Source: Sphingomonas sp. Leaf20 (GTDB lineage: Bacteria > Pseudomonadota > Alphaproteobacteria > Sphingomonadales > Sphingomonadaceae). Taken from it: DNA of 64,000 nucleotides. The notes beneath the pieces are model-generated. The model was not told the origin of the DNA. It did no database searches and worked only from the letters and a program-made list of their open reading frames with translations. The stretch is taken from NCBI RefSeq assembly GCF_001421535.1, contig NZ_LMKN01000009.1, forward strand, positions 636,496 to 700,495, in the 5' to 3' direction. Numbering within the stretch: the first letter of the stretch is position 1; each line of letters begins with the position of its first letter. Both the position numbers and the translations under genes were made by a program. Shown here piece by piece: positions 7,620-16,354 of this stretch.

Positions 7620-9725
7620 TCACTGCGGCTTTCGCGCGCGCCCGGCCCATTTGCTCCATACCGCCGGCGCCGTGAGCATTTTCATGTACACGCCGCCGAC
7701 TACGGCGCGCGCCTGGAACCCGACCTGCGCCCCGTCCTTCGTCTCGTACCAGTCGCTGAGCGGCACGCGACTGGGCGTTTCACGCATGTAGCGGTGCACC
7801 GGCGCGATCAGCTGCTCGAACTCCGACCGGTCGTCGGACAGCGTCGCGCTCCAGACGATCCAGTCGAGCTTGGTATAGGTCTTTCGGCTATCCAGCGGCA
7901 GGCCGTATGGCTGCTGGTTCTTCAGGTAGAAACCGACCTCCTGACGCAACAGCGATGCGGGGAACAGGTTGCGCCCCAGCACCTTGTCCCAGGCGAGATT
8001 GTATTTCTGGCTCCACGTACCGGGGCGGTCGAATGCCAGCCGTGTATGGTCGCCGTCCTGCGCCATCGTGAGCCACTTGGCGGCCATCTGCCGCGACAGC
8101 GCGCGATACCGCGTCGCTTCCGCCTTCTTGCCGAGCAGCCGGGCGAGCTCGGCATAGCTGTCGAGCGCACTGATCGCCTTGATCGACAGATTGGTGTTGT
8201 GCGCGAGGTGGCCGGCAAAATCGTCGGTGCTCAGCTGATTCTCGGGATCGAGGCCCTTGTCGCGCAGATAGGCCGCCCAGCGTTGCAGCAGCGGCCAATA
8301 GCGTTCCGCAAGGTCGGCATTGCCGCGGATCTTCGCGATCGCGCCGACCATCAGCAGCATGTTGCCGCTTTCCTCGACCGGCATCTGGTCGTCCTCGCTG
8401 CGCTCGCCGCCGCCATAGACCTGGCCGTTCGCCTGCGGATAAGTGCCGATGTCATGCGGCGCGAAGGGGAAGCGCCAGCGCGGCATCTGCGCATAGTCGA
8501 GGATCGGGCGCAGCTGCGCCTCGAGCAGATCGGGATTGAGCAACAGGAAGAAGGGCGACGTCGGATAGGTGATGTCGACCGTGGCGATGCAGCCATTGCT
8601 GAAATTCTCCTTGGAGAAATACAGCGGTCGTCCGTCGATGTCGGCGACGAGCTTGTGCGCGGCGAGCGTCTGCCGGTACGCCACCACCGCGATCTCCGCA
8701 TAGGCACGGCCGCCGACGCGTTCCAGGTCGGCGGTGAGTTCGCGGTCGAATGCCTCGCCGCGTTTGCGCAGAGCCGGTTCCTCCGCCTCCGCCTTCAGCA
8801 GGAGGTCGGCCATCGTCATGCCGTCGCGCCGCCAATAGGCGGGCAGCCGCCGCTTGAAATACTCGATTCCGTCGATGTCGTCATAGGCGACCATCGCGCG
8901 CCGCGTGTCTGCGGTCACGCCGACGTCGCCGAAGTCGACCAGCATGGCCATCGCCGGCCGGTCCTGATGCGCGAGCCGCGGCATCGCCATGTCGTCGGCG
9001 TCGGGCATCCGGCCGGACTTGAGGAATCGATCGCGTCCGCTTTCGCCAATCGTCGCGGTCATGGTCCCCGCCTGTCGCGGCACGGCGAGCTGTGCCCAGC
9101 CCCAGTCGATACGCAGATTGTCGCCGACCTTCTCCAACACCTGCTGCGTGTTGGTACCGATCCGCATCACGGCCATGTCGCCGACGCGGCTGGTGCCCCA
9201 GACGACGGATTGCTGTTCGTTGTCGACCGCGAGCTGCGCGCTTGCGTCGAAGTACAACTGCACGGCGTGGCGGCGCGCGTCGGTCGCGCGCACGGTCCAG
9301 CTCAGATACGTCACCGGCCGCGAGAGCAGATCGAGATCGTCGGGCAGCGCGGGCGTGAAGAACGTCGCGGTCAACCGGACACCCCCGCCTTCATACTCGT
9401 AGCTGGTGCGCGTCGGGGTCAACGCGCGCGACGTCTGCTTCATCGCGTCGCCGGCCCCGCCCCGCCCCATGAAGCGCAGCGGCTTGCCGTCGACACGAAG
9501 CCATCCGGTCATTTGCTGGTCCGTACCCGTCCAGTGCCGGGTCGATTGCTCGGTCGTCGTGTCGGCGAAGCTCCAGACGCTGAAATACGGATCATGCGCG
9601 ATCAGCGGGGTCGCGGGCGTGCGCGTCGTCACGGGTTCCTGCGCGACCAGCGGCTGCGCTGCGCCGCTCGCGCAGAGGAGCGACAGAGCGACCCGGTGCC
9701 GGGCAATCGATCGGAGAAATGCCAT
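7620..9725 (-). CDS. Secreted glutaminase family protein (DUF4964/DUF5127/DUF4965/DUF1793)
   Basis: A 701-residue exported protein with a signal peptide ending near VAQ (residue 29). The opening TPLIAHDPYFSVWS is the DUF4964 signature; about residues 100-330 correspond to DUF5127, 335-500 to DUF4965 (with YRQTLAAHKLV) and 505-690 to DUF1793, the order found in fungal and Bacteroidetes glutaminase A. The family hydrolyses glutamine to glutamate, although bacterial members may act on other amide or glycan substrates. The start has a GAAGGA ribosome site. The C-terminal part has an alpha/alpha toroid-like repetitive pattern. It sits directly upstream of the TonB receptor on the same strand, 177 bp apart, suggesting cooperation in nutrient scavenging. 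Confidence 0.85.
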   Translation of the reverse strand: MAFLRSIARHRVALSLLCASGAAQPLVAQEPVTTRTPATPLIAHDPYFSVWSFADTTTEQSTRHWTGTDQQMTGWLRVDGKPLRFMGRGGAGDAMKQTSRALTPTRTSYEYEGGGVRLTATFFTPALPDDLDLLSRPVTYLSWTVRATDARRHAVQLYFDASAQLAVDNEQQSVVWGTSRVGDMAVMRIGTNTQQVLEKVGDNLRIDWGWAQLAVPRQAGTMTATIGESGRDRFLKSGRMPDADDMAMPRLAHQDRPAMAMLVDFGDVGVTADTRRAMVAYDDIDGIEYFKRRLPAYWRRDGMTMADLLLKAEAEEPALRKRGEAFDRELTADLERVGGRAYAEIAVVAYRQTLAAHKLVADIDGRPLYFSKENFSNGCIATVDITYPTSPFFLLLNPDLLEAQLRPILDYAQMPRWRFPFAPHDIGTYPQANGQVYGGGERSEDDQMPVEESGNMLLMVGAIAKIRGNADLAERYWPLLQRWAAYLRDKGLDPENQLSTDDFAGHLAHNTNLSIKAISALDSYAELARLLGKKAEATRYRALSRQMAAKWLTMAQDGDHTRLAFDRPGTWSQKYNLAWDKVLGRNLFPASLLRQEVGFYLKNQQPYGLPLDSRKTYTKLDWIVWSATLSDDRSEFEQLIAPVHRYMRETPSRVPLSDWYETKDGAQVGFQARAVVGGVYMKMLTAPAVWSKWAGRARKPQ

Positions 9726-10041
9726 CTGGGAAGTCCTTCACGAGGCTTTCGCGCGACAGATGCGGCGCAGGAAGCGGGCCGGGGCGAGACGGTTCTCACA
9801 TCGCGCGGAACCTCGCGCGGCTACCGTCGAATGTCGGAGGCTTTACGTTCGTTCTTGAACGGCGTGCCGGTCAGGGTCGTGGCATCGAACGTCATCCTTC
9901 CCGTGGCGACACATCGATCGTGTGTTCCGCGCCCTTCTCGCCGCTGTGATTAATAAGATAAAGCATTTTGTTTTCGTGAGTGTGCAAGGCTTGGCGGGTC
10001 ATCGTCATCTGAGGCGGATCTGACGAACGATCGATGGCGGA
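9726..10041. other. Intergenic region, no gene seen
   Basis: This 316-bp stretch lies upstream of the glutaminase gene and downstream of a small membrane protein gene, both on the minus strand. Most of it is GC-rich with no credible ORF. A strikingly AT-rich patch at about 9947-9977 could hold a promoter or mark the end of the upstream transcript. A short inverted repeat (CGTTC-6-GAACG) lies at 9846-9861. Confidence 0.5.
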
Positions 10042-10416
10042 TCACCGGGTTTTTTCGCGACGCAGGATCCGCCGACTGACCAGGAGACAAACCAGCCATG
10101 CTGGCCCACTGGTCGCAACTAGGATTGCGCCCGGTTGTCCGAGCCCGTCGTGAAGCGCCTCGGGTCGGGCCCAGGGCCATGGCCAGGAGAGGTACAGGCC
10201 GTAGACGAGCATCGCGAGTGGCACGACCGTGCCGACGAGGAGGACTGCGCTGGCAGCAGCATTCGGGGCGCTGCGGCTCCGTCTGACGGCGTAACCCAGC
10301 AACGCCGTGATCGCTGCGGCTGGCGGCATCACGAATACGCTCAGGATCAGGGTCATCATCATAGGGCGCAGCATGTCGGCCGCAAAGAACGGCTGCAAGT
10401 CATCGCCGCGGATCAC
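10042..10416 (-). CDS. Hypothetical membrane protein
   Basis: A 124-residue ORF with three likely membrane helices (about residues 17-42, 57-78 and 96-113) and a basic C-terminus (SRRILRREKTR). I do not recognise a family. The listed GTG start has no ribosome site, and an internal ATG at 10374 is an alternative. It lies downstream of a small PepSY-like gene on the same strand, separated by a strong hairpin, so it may be only partly co-transcribed. Coding status rests on the coherent hydrophobic pattern. Confidence 0.5.
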   Translation of the reverse strand: MIRGDDLQPFFAADMLRPMMMTLILSVFVMPPAAAITALLGYAVRRSRSAPNAAASAVLLVGTVVPLAMLVYGLYLSWPWPWARPEALHDGLGQPGAILVATSGPAWLVCLLVSRRILRREKTR

Positions 10417-10456
10417 GATGCGTTAGTGCAGCCGGGCGCGCGGCCCTCCCCTGTTT

Positions 10457-10480
10457 CGCGAACGCCGCACGGCGTTCGCG
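10457..10480. terminator. Strong hairpin after the small PepSY gene
   Basis: Perfect 11-bp arms (CGCGAACGCCG and CGGCGTTCGCG) with a 2-base loop lie just after the stop of the upstream minus-strand gene. There is no T tract on the minus strand. It could terminate or attenuate transcription before the 124-residue membrane protein. Confidence 0.55.
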
Positions 10481-10488
10481 AACGCCGG

Positions 10489-10953
10489 TTAGACCATGAG
10501 GAGCAGCGGCAGCGCCGTTCCGATTATCAGCATGAGGATCGATACGCGCCGCGTCGCCGCATTGTTGAGCGCGATCATGACACCCAATACCGACGAGATG
10601 CTCAGGCCGACCGACAACAACGCGACGAAGACCTGCATCGGCAGGCGAGACGGCTTGCTGGATGCGGGCGCGGGCTTCGCGATCGGTTGGCCCCGCTCTG
10701 CCACGTTCGCGACGGGCCGTTGCTCCTTGCGTTCCGCGCCACGATCGCGGGGCGTTGCGGAATCCTTGTGGACGCTCGCCATCCATACGATCCAGGTCGG
10801 CGGCGTACCGCCATAGCCTTTTTCCTCCTGCAGCCGGAATGTCTGCAGCGCGCCGCTGAGCGCGAACAGCAGGATCGCGGGCGTGAAGAACACGCCGATA
10901 TAATGGTGGATCCGGCGCAACTGCCGCATCGTCTGCGCCTTCATCATGATCAT
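10489..10953 (-). CDS. PepSY-associated TM helix domain protein (small)
   Basis: A 154-residue membrane protein. The N-terminal RRIHHYIGVFFTP segment followed by a helix ending in LSGALQTF is the typical first helix of PepSY-TM proteins, with paired His residues. A soluble, charged middle part (residues 40-100) is followed by two C-terminal helices (about 105-127 and 135-152). The ATG has an AAGGA ribosome site close upstream. It is much shorter than the 373-residue PepSY protein at 3761 and lacks its periplasmic domains. Function is probably redox- or metal-linked, inferred from family only. Confidence 0.7.
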   Translation of the reverse strand: MIMMKAQTMRQLRRIHHYIGVFFTPAILLFALSGALQTFRLQEEKGYGGTPPTWIVWMASVHKDSATPRDRGAERKEQRPVANVAERGQPIAKPAPASSKPSRLPMQVFVALLSVGLSISSVLGVMIALNNAATRRVSILMLIIGTALPLLLMV

Positions 10954-11038
10954 TCCGTCCTTGCCACCTCGTTGGTGAGCGCCGCGGCGCGGAGCTTCAG
11001 CCTCGCCGTCGGTCGAGCGTAACGCCGATGTGCGTCAG

Positions 11039-11332
11039 CTACTGATCGTCCAAATCCGCGGACGTCAACAATATAGGCGGCTCGCCCCCCAGGCGCTTGA
11101 CGAATTCGCGCCGGGCAATGTGGTGAATTTCATCCTCATGCTCCTCGAACCCTTCCATCGCGGTCTCGGGGTCCATGCCGTCGAGCGCAGGGTCGATCAG
11201 TTCGGCAAGCGCATCCGCGGTGATCAGGAATTCGACGTCGCCCAGATCGGTCGTGCCGACAAAGCCGACGCTTTCGCGTTCCGCAACCCATATGCCGGAA
11301 CCGCCTTCGAAACGAACGCTGGGCTGCGCCAT
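11039..11332 (-). CDS. DUF1488-like small protein
   Basis: A 97-residue acidic protein. I chose the internal ATG at 11332 because it follows the stop of the preceding gene by 5 bp and begins at the conserved part (MAQPSVRFEGG). The order of elements (a short N-terminal strand pair, then LITADALAELID, then a Glu-rich helix and IHHIARREF) resembles DUF1488 proteins, a small alpha/beta family of unknown function. It forms a two-gene unit with the 96-residue protein upstream. Confidence 0.55.
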   Translation of the reverse strand: MAQPSVRFEGGSGIWVAERESVGFVGTTDLGDVEFLITADALAELIDPALDGMDPETAMEGFEEHEDEIHHIARREFVKRLGGEPPILLTSADLDDQ

Positions 11333-11337
11333 CGCCG

Positions 11338-11628
11338 TCAGCCTCCGATCGAGGACGGCGACGCAGGAAGGCGCTCGGCGAGTGACGCGATGCCATCCCC
11401 GGCGAACGACGTCGAGGATACGCCGTCGATCAGGACAGCGCGTTCGGTCGTCAGTACCGCCGCCGCCTTGTGCTCGGGATCGAGGTCGACCCACGCCCGC
11501 ACCGCACCGGCCAGGTTGGTGACTTCGGGAAGGTCGCCATCGCCCCGGGGCACGTTTTCCAGCGCCGCACTCATGCGCCAGTCGATCTCCGGTGTCTTGG
11601 TCGTGTCACCCCAGATCGCCTCGGTCAT
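11338..11628 (-). CDS. Hypothetical protein, 96 aa
   Basis: A small soluble protein of unknown family. The ATG at 11628 is chosen over an upstream start at 11655 because AAAGGGA lies 7-8 bases before it. The sequence contains AGAVRAWVDLDPEHKAAAVLTTERAVLIDGV, a strand-helix-strand pattern, and has no signal peptide. It precedes the DUF1488-like gene by 5 bp and is divergent from the aldo/keto reductase gene. The tight coupling supports both being real. Confidence 0.55.
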   Translation of the reverse strand: MTEAIWGDTTKTPEIDWRMSAALENVPRGDGDLPEVTNLAGAVRAWVDLDPEHKAAAVLTTERAVLIDGVSSTSFAGDGIASLAERLPASPSSIGG

Positions 11629-11799
11629 CGTATTCCCTTTCCGTGGTCGCGTCACTCGCTGCGCACCGATCGCGCAAGACGTGCGTCCGATGCAAGCAGG
11701 ACGCGCCGGTTGGTCCTATTGTTCATTCAAAGCGCGGGATCGATCGCACGCCCGCGCGTTCTGAAGGCGAACGCGGCGACTGCGCCGCAGGAGATCGAG

Positions 11800-12630
11800 A
11801 TGCGTACCGTCCAAATCGCGAAAGACACGCATGCGCCCTGCCTCGGACAGGGGACATGGAACATGGGCGAGAACCCTGCACGGCGCGCGGAGGAGATCGC
11901 CGCGCTGCGGACCGGTGTCGAGCTTGGCATGACGCTCATCGACACGGCGGAGATGTACGAGGACGGCGCCGCGGAGGAACTGATCGGCGAGGCGCTGGGG
12001 CGTGTCCGTGACGATGTGTTCCTCGTGAGCAAGGCGTATCCACAGAACGCGTCGCACGATCGGTTGCAGAGCGCGTGCGAGGCGAGCCTTCGCCGCCTGG
12101 GGACGGATCGACTTGACCTGTACTTGCTGCACTGGCGTGGCCGCATACCCTTGTCCGAGACGATCGAGGGAATGCAGGCGCTGACGAAGGCGGGAAAGAT
12201 CCGTCATTGGGGCGTGAGCAATCTCGATACGCAGGACATGGATGAGCTGATCGATGCCGGCGGCGCCGCGTGCGTGACCGATCAGATCCTCTACAATCTT
12301 ACGCGCCGCGGCCCCGAACGCGACCTGCTGCCCTGGCTCTCAGGCAATGGCATGTCAGCGATGGCCTATAGCCCGGTCGAGCAAGGCAGGCTGATCGACA
12401 ATGTGGATCTGGCGCTTATTGCTGCCGACATCGCGGCAACGCCCGCACAGACCGCGCTTGCCTGGACGCTCCGGCACCCGAACGTCATCGCGATCCCGAA
12501 AGCGGCCACGATCGGACATGTGCGCGAAAACCGGAACGCCGCCGATCTCGCGTTATCCGACGACATCGTCGCCCGACTGGATGACGCCTTTCCCGCCCCG
12601 CGCGGCCCCGTGCCGCTGGAGATGCTATGA
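11800..12630 (+). CDS. Aldo/keto reductase
   Basis: A 276-residue cytosolic oxidoreductase with the complete AKR tetrad: Asp48, Tyr53, Lys78 and His111 (LLHWRG). The TIM-barrel order is intact, and the NADPH-binding end has IPKAATIGHVREN (about residues 227-239). The longer open frame upstream is rejected: the ATG at 11800 has AGGAG 7 bases upstream and starts at the conserved MRTVQ strand. It belongs to the bacterial diketogulonate-reductase/YeaE-like group that reduces aldehydes such as methylglyoxal. It is divergent from the small unknown pair. The physiological substrate is not evident. Confidence 0.9.
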   Translation: MRTVQIAKDTHAPCLGQGTWNMGENPARRAEEIAALRTGVELGMTLIDTAEMYEDGAAEELIGEALGRVRDDVFLVSKAYPQNASHDRLQSACEASLRRLGTDRLDLYLLHWRGRIPLSETIEGMQALTKAGKIRHWGVSNLDTQDMDELIDAGGAACVTDQILYNLTRRGPERDLLPWLSGNGMSAMAYSPVEQGRLIDNVDLALIAADIAATPAQTALAWTLRHPNVIAIPKAATIGHVRENRNAADLALSDDIVARLDDAFPAPRGPVPLEML

Positions 12631-12757
12631 GCGCGCGCGGATGCCTGTCGGTCTATCGTCGCAGCGGGCTCTTCGACCGGGAAGCGCATACAAACCTCGC
12701 CATGCTCGCGCAGATCCGGCTGCAGGCACCAGAAATCATGCAGGCCCGTCTGCCGTG

Positions 12758-13147
12758 ATGAAGACGCTGACGATCCGTGGCGAGAATATCGTCGATATCC
12801 CCACCTTCTATGCCGAGATCAACCGGGTCTTCATGGCGGGAGAGGATTGGCAGTTGGCCAACAGCCTCGATGCGTTGGACGACCTGCTCTATGGCGGCTA
12901 TGGCGCGATCACGGGACGCGAGCTGGTCCGCCTTGTCTGGCAGGATATGGCGCAAAGCCGCGCGGCGCTCGGCATCGAGGCAACGCGTGCCTTTCTGTCC
13001 GAAAAGATGCAGAGGCCCGACATATTCAACGTAGGCGTGATCGGTCGTCAGCTCGACGCGCTGCGCCACGGCACGGGGCAGACCTATTTCGAAATCGTGC
13101 TCGAGATCATCGGTGATCATCGAAACATCGAGCTCGTGCCGGCGTGA
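12758..13147 (+). CDS. Barstar family (ribonuclease inhibitor-like) protein
   Basis: A 129-residue acidic protein whose first 50 residues follow the barstar pattern: a first strand (MKTLTIRGENI), then DIPTFYAEINRVF, then the inhibitory-helix region ANSLDALDDLLYGGYG. The second half (VRLVWQDMAQSR to IGDHRNIELVP) belongs to the longer form of this family found in proteobacteria. Barstar proteins bind and block barnase-like RNases. No barnase-like toxin gene is adjacent, so this is an orphan inhibitor or has another role. There is no clear ribosome site before the ATG. The next gene starts about 45 bp downstream and encodes a lipoprotein. Confidence 0.75.
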   Translation: MKTLTIRGENIVDIPTFYAEINRVFMAGEDWQLANSLDALDDLLYGGYGAITGRELVRLVWQDMAQSRAALGIEATRAFLSEKMQRPDIFNVGVIGRQLDALRHGTGQTYFEIVLEIIGDHRNIELVPA

Positions 13148-13191
13148 CCCGAGAGGCTTGGGATCGACCGGCAGCCAATGACAGAAGGGCG

Positions 13192-13698
13192 ATGATGATG
13201 GTGCGTACGATCGGATTGATAGCGGGGGTTATCGCGCTCGGCGGATGCACGACCGACACAAACGTGGGGCCGCGAGCAGGCGCACCCTCGAAACCGCAAA
13301 TCCGCAGCGTGACCTACGCGACGACACCGTGCCACGGGACCTGCCCGGTCTATACCGTGACGGTCGCGGCCGACGGTGCCGGCGTGTTTACCGGCACCAG
13401 CCACACGGCGACGTTCGGCGAACACCGGTTCAAAGCGACACCCGCGCAGGTCGGCGATTTCTTCACACGGTTGCAGCCCTATCTTCCAGAGGGCGAACGG
13501 CTGCTGACCGGTCCGGATGGCTGTCGGATGTACGCGTCCGATCTGCCGTCTGCGGACGTGCGATGGACCGACGGCAGCCGCTCGGGTCACCTCCTGTACG
13601 ACTATGGCTGCGACCGCGATACGCACCGCGCGATGGCGGACGCGTTGCGGGCCGCGCCGCAGGCGTTGCCGATCGCCGCGTTGATCGGCAATCGCTGA
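13192..13698 (+). CDS. DUF6438-like lipoprotein
   Basis: A 168-residue lipoprotein with signal MMMVRTIGLIAGVIALGGC and a lipobox ending at Cys19. The mature part has SVTYATTPCHGTCPVYTVTV, matching DUF6438 proteins, whose two Cys residues probably form a disulfide, followed by a glycine-rich beta hairpin and a second Cys pair near the C-terminus. The ATG at 13192 is chosen because AGAAGGG lies just before it; an upstream GTG at 13144 overlapping the barstar stop would bury the signal peptide. Function is unknown. It heads three consecutive small lipoproteins. Confidence 0.7.
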   Translation: MMMVRTIGLIAGVIALGGCTTDTNVGPRAGAPSKPQIRSVTYATTPCHGTCPVYTVTVAADGAGVFTGTSHTATFGEHRFKATPAQVGDFFTRLQPYLPEGERLLTGPDGCRMYASDLPSADVRWTDGSRSGHLLYDYGCDRDTHRAMADALRAAPQALPIAALIGNR

Positions 13699-13815
13699 CG
13701 TGCCTGATCGCGCCGCGCGATAATTGCGGCGGCGACCAAGGCCAGGCCTCACCGGCGTCGTCTTTGGTTCAGCTTGGCCCCGTTATCCGCGGTGCGACCT
13801 CGAAGGAGATACGCG

Positions 13816-14097
13816 ATGAAGACGATTATGGCCGGCACGTTGGTGGCATTGCTCGGGCTCGGTGCCTGCGCGGCTACCGGCGCCGCGGACCGTGGCCAAA
13901 CCGCGGCGTGCAAGGCGGATGCCGCTGCGACGCTGGCAGGGCAAGCCGCTCCGGACGACACCGCCATCCTCAAGCGCACCGGGGGCACGATCGTCCGTCG
14001 CATCGCGCCGGGCGATCCGACGACGAGGGACTACCGCATCGAGCGCGTCACCGTCACGATCGCCGACGGCCGCATCGTTTCCGCGATCTGCGGCTGA
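13816..14097 (+). CDS. Peptidase inhibitor I78 family lipoprotein
   Basis: A 93-residue lipoprotein with a lipobox LGAC near residue 18. The mature region has the I78 pattern: C-KADAAATLAGQAAPDD, then VRRIAPGDPTTRDYRIERV and a final IVSAICG, with two cysteines framing the domain. I78 proteins inhibit serine peptidases and in alphaproteobacteria are usually envelope lipoproteins. The ATG has an excellent AAGGAGA ribosome site. It lies 10 bp before the next lipoprotein gene, so the two are co-transcribed. The target protease is unknown. Confidence 0.8.
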   Translation: MKTIMAGTLVALLGLGACAATGAADRGQTAACKADAAATLAGQAAPDDTAILKRTGGTIVRRIAPGDPTTRDYRIERVTVTIADGRIVSAICG

Positions 14098-14107
14098 GCG
14101 CTCGGAC

Positions 14108-14482
14108 ATGGTCAGGTCAAGCCTGCTCCTGACGGTGGCGGCGCTGCTCGCAGGCTGCGCGGGGCAGCGTCCCATCGAGGGTCCGGTGCGCCTGGGCCAG
14201 ATCGCCGCCGTCAACGGACCCCGCGTGAGAGCCGACAAGGTGATCGAGGACAGCCGCTGTCCGGTCGACACCCAGTGTGTCTGGGCCGGGCGTCTCGTGG
14301 TGCGGGTTACCGTTCTGGGCGGCGGGTGGTCCAGGCAACTCGATCTGACGCTTGGCAATCCCGCCAATGTCACTGATGGCAGTCTGACGCTTGTGACAGC
14401 AACGCCGCCCAAACGATCGGGCGGGCGACGCGACGGGCCCCTGCCCTATCGGTTCACGTTCCAGTTCCAGGGCGGGCTGTGA
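14108..14482 (+). CDS. Small lipoprotein of unknown function
   Basis: A 124-residue protein with a signal peptide and lipobox LLAGC (residues 12-16). The mature part contains RCPVDTQCVWAGRLVVRV, a Cys-x5-Cys hairpin motif that recurs in sphingomonad secreted proteins of unknown role, followed by beta strands ending in FTFQFQGG. The ATG lies 10 bp after the I78 gene. I do not recognise a named family. It is probably an envelope beta-sandwich protein acting with its neighbour. Confidence 0.65.
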   Translation: MVRSSLLLTVAALLAGCAGQRPIEGPVRLGQIAAVNGPRVRADKVIEDSRCPVDTQCVWAGRLVVRVTVLGGGWSRQLDLTLGNPANVTDGSLTLVTATPPKRSGGRRDGPLPYRFTFQFQGGL

Positions 14483-14591
14483 GCGTCTGCACGGGTCAAC
14501 CTATCGGCAGAGAGGCTCGCCGTTGCCCTCATCCATTGACGATGCTGGCGGCATGCGCTTCGTTGCGGAAAATGAGCTTGGAGCAGACATT

Positions 14592-15407
14592 ATGGCGTAT
14601 CCTGTTGATCGACGTTCGCTGCTCGCCGGTGCCGCGCTGGGGGGCGTGACGCTCGCAAGCGCCGACGCGCGTGCGCAGTCCCGCCCCGGGCCAGCCACCC
14701 GACAGGTCATCTACGAGCTTCGAACCTATCATCTGGTCAACGGCCCGATGCGGGCACGCCTCGACGCCTATCTCCGCGAGGCCTTCATCCCCGCCGCGCG
14801 ACGCGCAGGGTGCGGTCCGGTGGGGGTATTCACGGTCGCCATCGGTGAGGGAAGCCCGAGCGTCCTCGTCCTCGTCGCGCATCCCTCGATGGCGGATTTC
14901 CTTGCCATGCCCGACAGGATGGGCTCTGACGCGCGCTATGCCAAGGCGGCCGAGCCGTTTGCCAACGCCACGCCCGAGGCGCCGCCCTACGCCTCGATGG
15001 ACGTGAAGTTGATGCGGGCCTTCCCGCACGTCCCGGACCTCGAGGTTCCGGACGCCGCCAGTGGCAACGCAGCGCGCATCTTCGAGCTGAGGACGTATTA
15101 CAGCCATAGCGACAAGTCGGGCGCCACCAAGATCGACATGTTCGACACCGGCGGGGAGATTGCGATATTCCGCCGTACCGGCCTGACGCCGGTCTTCTTT
15201 GCCAAGGACCTGACGGGGCATCGTCTTCCCAGCCTGACGTACATGCTGACCTTCCAGGATCTTGCGACGCGCGAGCGGAACTGGAAGACATTCGCCACGG
15301 ATCCGGCGTGGCGCAAGCTGATCGCGACACCGGGACTTACCGACCCCGAAATCACCACGGGAATAGGAAACCAGATCCTGGCTCCGACGTCCTATTCGCA
15401 GATCTGA
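14592..15407 (+). CDS. Tat-exported NIPSNAP family protein
   Basis: A 271-residue protein. The ATG at 14592 gives a Tat signal (DRRSLLAGAALGGVTLASADARA, listed here only by its RR and AxA ends) and is preferred over a TTG start at 14523. Two NIPSNAP repeats follow, at about residues 40-145 (IYELRTYHL) and 160-265 (IFELRTYYSHS), each a ferredoxin-like ABM fold. Proteins of this type accompany sugar or aromatic catabolic genes, but no catalytic role is established. It lies 200 bp upstream of the DUF1080-GMC operon and may share its physiology. Confidence 0.85.
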   Translation: MAYPVDRRSLLAGAALGGVTLASADARAQSRPGPATRQVIYELRTYHLVNGPMRARLDAYLREAFIPAARRAGCGPVGVFTVAIGEGSPSVLVLVAHPSMADFLAMPDRMGSDARYAKAAEPFANATPEAPPYASMDVKLMRAFPHVPDLEVPDAASGNAARIFELRTYYSHSDKSGATKIDMFDTGGEIAIFRRTGLTPVFFAKDLTGHRLPSLTYMLTFQDLATRERNWKTFATDPAWRKLIATPGLTDPEITTGIGNQILAPTSYSQI

Positions 15408-15608
15408 CCAGCCAAGCGGGCTTGGCTCTGCCTCGATCACGTTGCTGACAACTGCGCCATTCGCGTTCGCAACGTCGCCACCACGCACCCATTGGACGCA
15501 GCCGGACGCGTTTAGGGCTTTTCTACTGACCTATTATCGTGGAACATGTGCCCCTGATCGTACCGCGCCAACATCCAAAGGCGACGGACCAATCCTTTGG
15601 AGAGACTC

Positions 15609-16352
15609 ATGCGTAAGACGGCATGCATAGCGCTGGCCATGTTGGCATTGACCGGATCGACGGTCGCTGTCGCGAAGGACGGCACCGCGAACACACTCAC
15701 CGCGCGCGAGCGGTCGGCCGGATGGAAACTGCTGTTCGACGGTCGGAATCTCGACGGCTGGGGCTCGTTCTCGGGCGGCGCACCGTCGCCGGCATGGCAG
15801 GTGCGCGACGGTGCGCTCGAACTGACCGCGACCAGCGGCAAGATGAGCGGCGGCGATCTCGTCACCGCCGATCGATACGGTGCGTTCGAACTGACGCTCG
15901 ACTGGAAGGTCCAGGCCGGCGGCAACAGCGGCGTCCTCTATCTCGCGCGCAATCTGCCCGAAACCAAGCAGGTCTACGAGACCGGGCTCGAGATGCAGGT
16001 CCTCGACGACGCCGGCCATCCCGACGGCAAGATCCCGTCGCATCACGCGGGTGCGCTCTATGACATCACGATCCCGCCAACGGGCATCTCGCACCCGGCC
16101 GGGCAGTGGAACCACGCCCGCCTGCTCGTCGAACCGGGTCGTATCCGGCAATGGCTCAACGGCACGCCGACCGCCGACACCTCCTATGGCGACGAGGCCT
16201 GGCGCCAGCGGGTCGCTGCATCGAAATTCGCCAAGATGCCGTTCTTCGGCACGTTCGGGGACGGCGTGATCGCGTTGCAGGACCACGGCGAGCCGGTCGC
16301 GTTCCGCAACATCAAGATCCGCCGCATCGGCCCCAGCGCGAAAGCGGGCTGA
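15609..16352 (+). CDS. DUF1080 (3-keto-disaccharide hydrolase) family protein
   Basis: A 247-residue secreted protein with a signal peptide ending near VAVA. The DUF1080 jelly-roll fold is shown by GWKLLFDGRNLDGW at the start and the internal GGNSGVLYLAR and HHAGALYDI elements. DUF1080 enzymes cleave 3-keto-glycosides, either as hydrolases or as lyases. The next two genes encode the dehydrogenase that makes 3-keto sugars, with only 2 bp separating this stop from the GMC start. The ATG at 15609 has GGAGAG upstream and is preferred over a start at 15597. The operon thus encodes oxidation at C3 and cleavage of the product in the periplasm. Confidence 0.88.
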   Translation: MRKTACIALAMLALTGSTVAVAKDGTANTLTARERSAGWKLLFDGRNLDGWGSFSGGAPSPAWQVRDGALELTATSGKMSGGDLVTADRYGAFELTLDWKVQAGGNSGVLYLARNLPETKQVYETGLEMQVLDDAGHPDGKIPSHHAGALYDITIPPTGISHPAGQWNHARLLVEPGRIRQWLNGTPTADTSYGDEAWRQRVAASKFAKMPFFGTFGDGVIALQDHGEPVAFRNIKIRRIGPSAKAG

Positions 16353-16354
16353 TC

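Noticed and set aside
7794..9953. A 719-codon plus-strand open frame antisense to the glutaminase gene
   Set aside because: No recognisable domain, low-complexity composition; the glutaminase family match on the minus strand is strong.
13117..13752. A 211-codon minus-strand open frame over the DUF6438 lipoprotein
   Set aside because: Arg-rich shadow; the plus-strand ORF has a lipobox and ribosome site.
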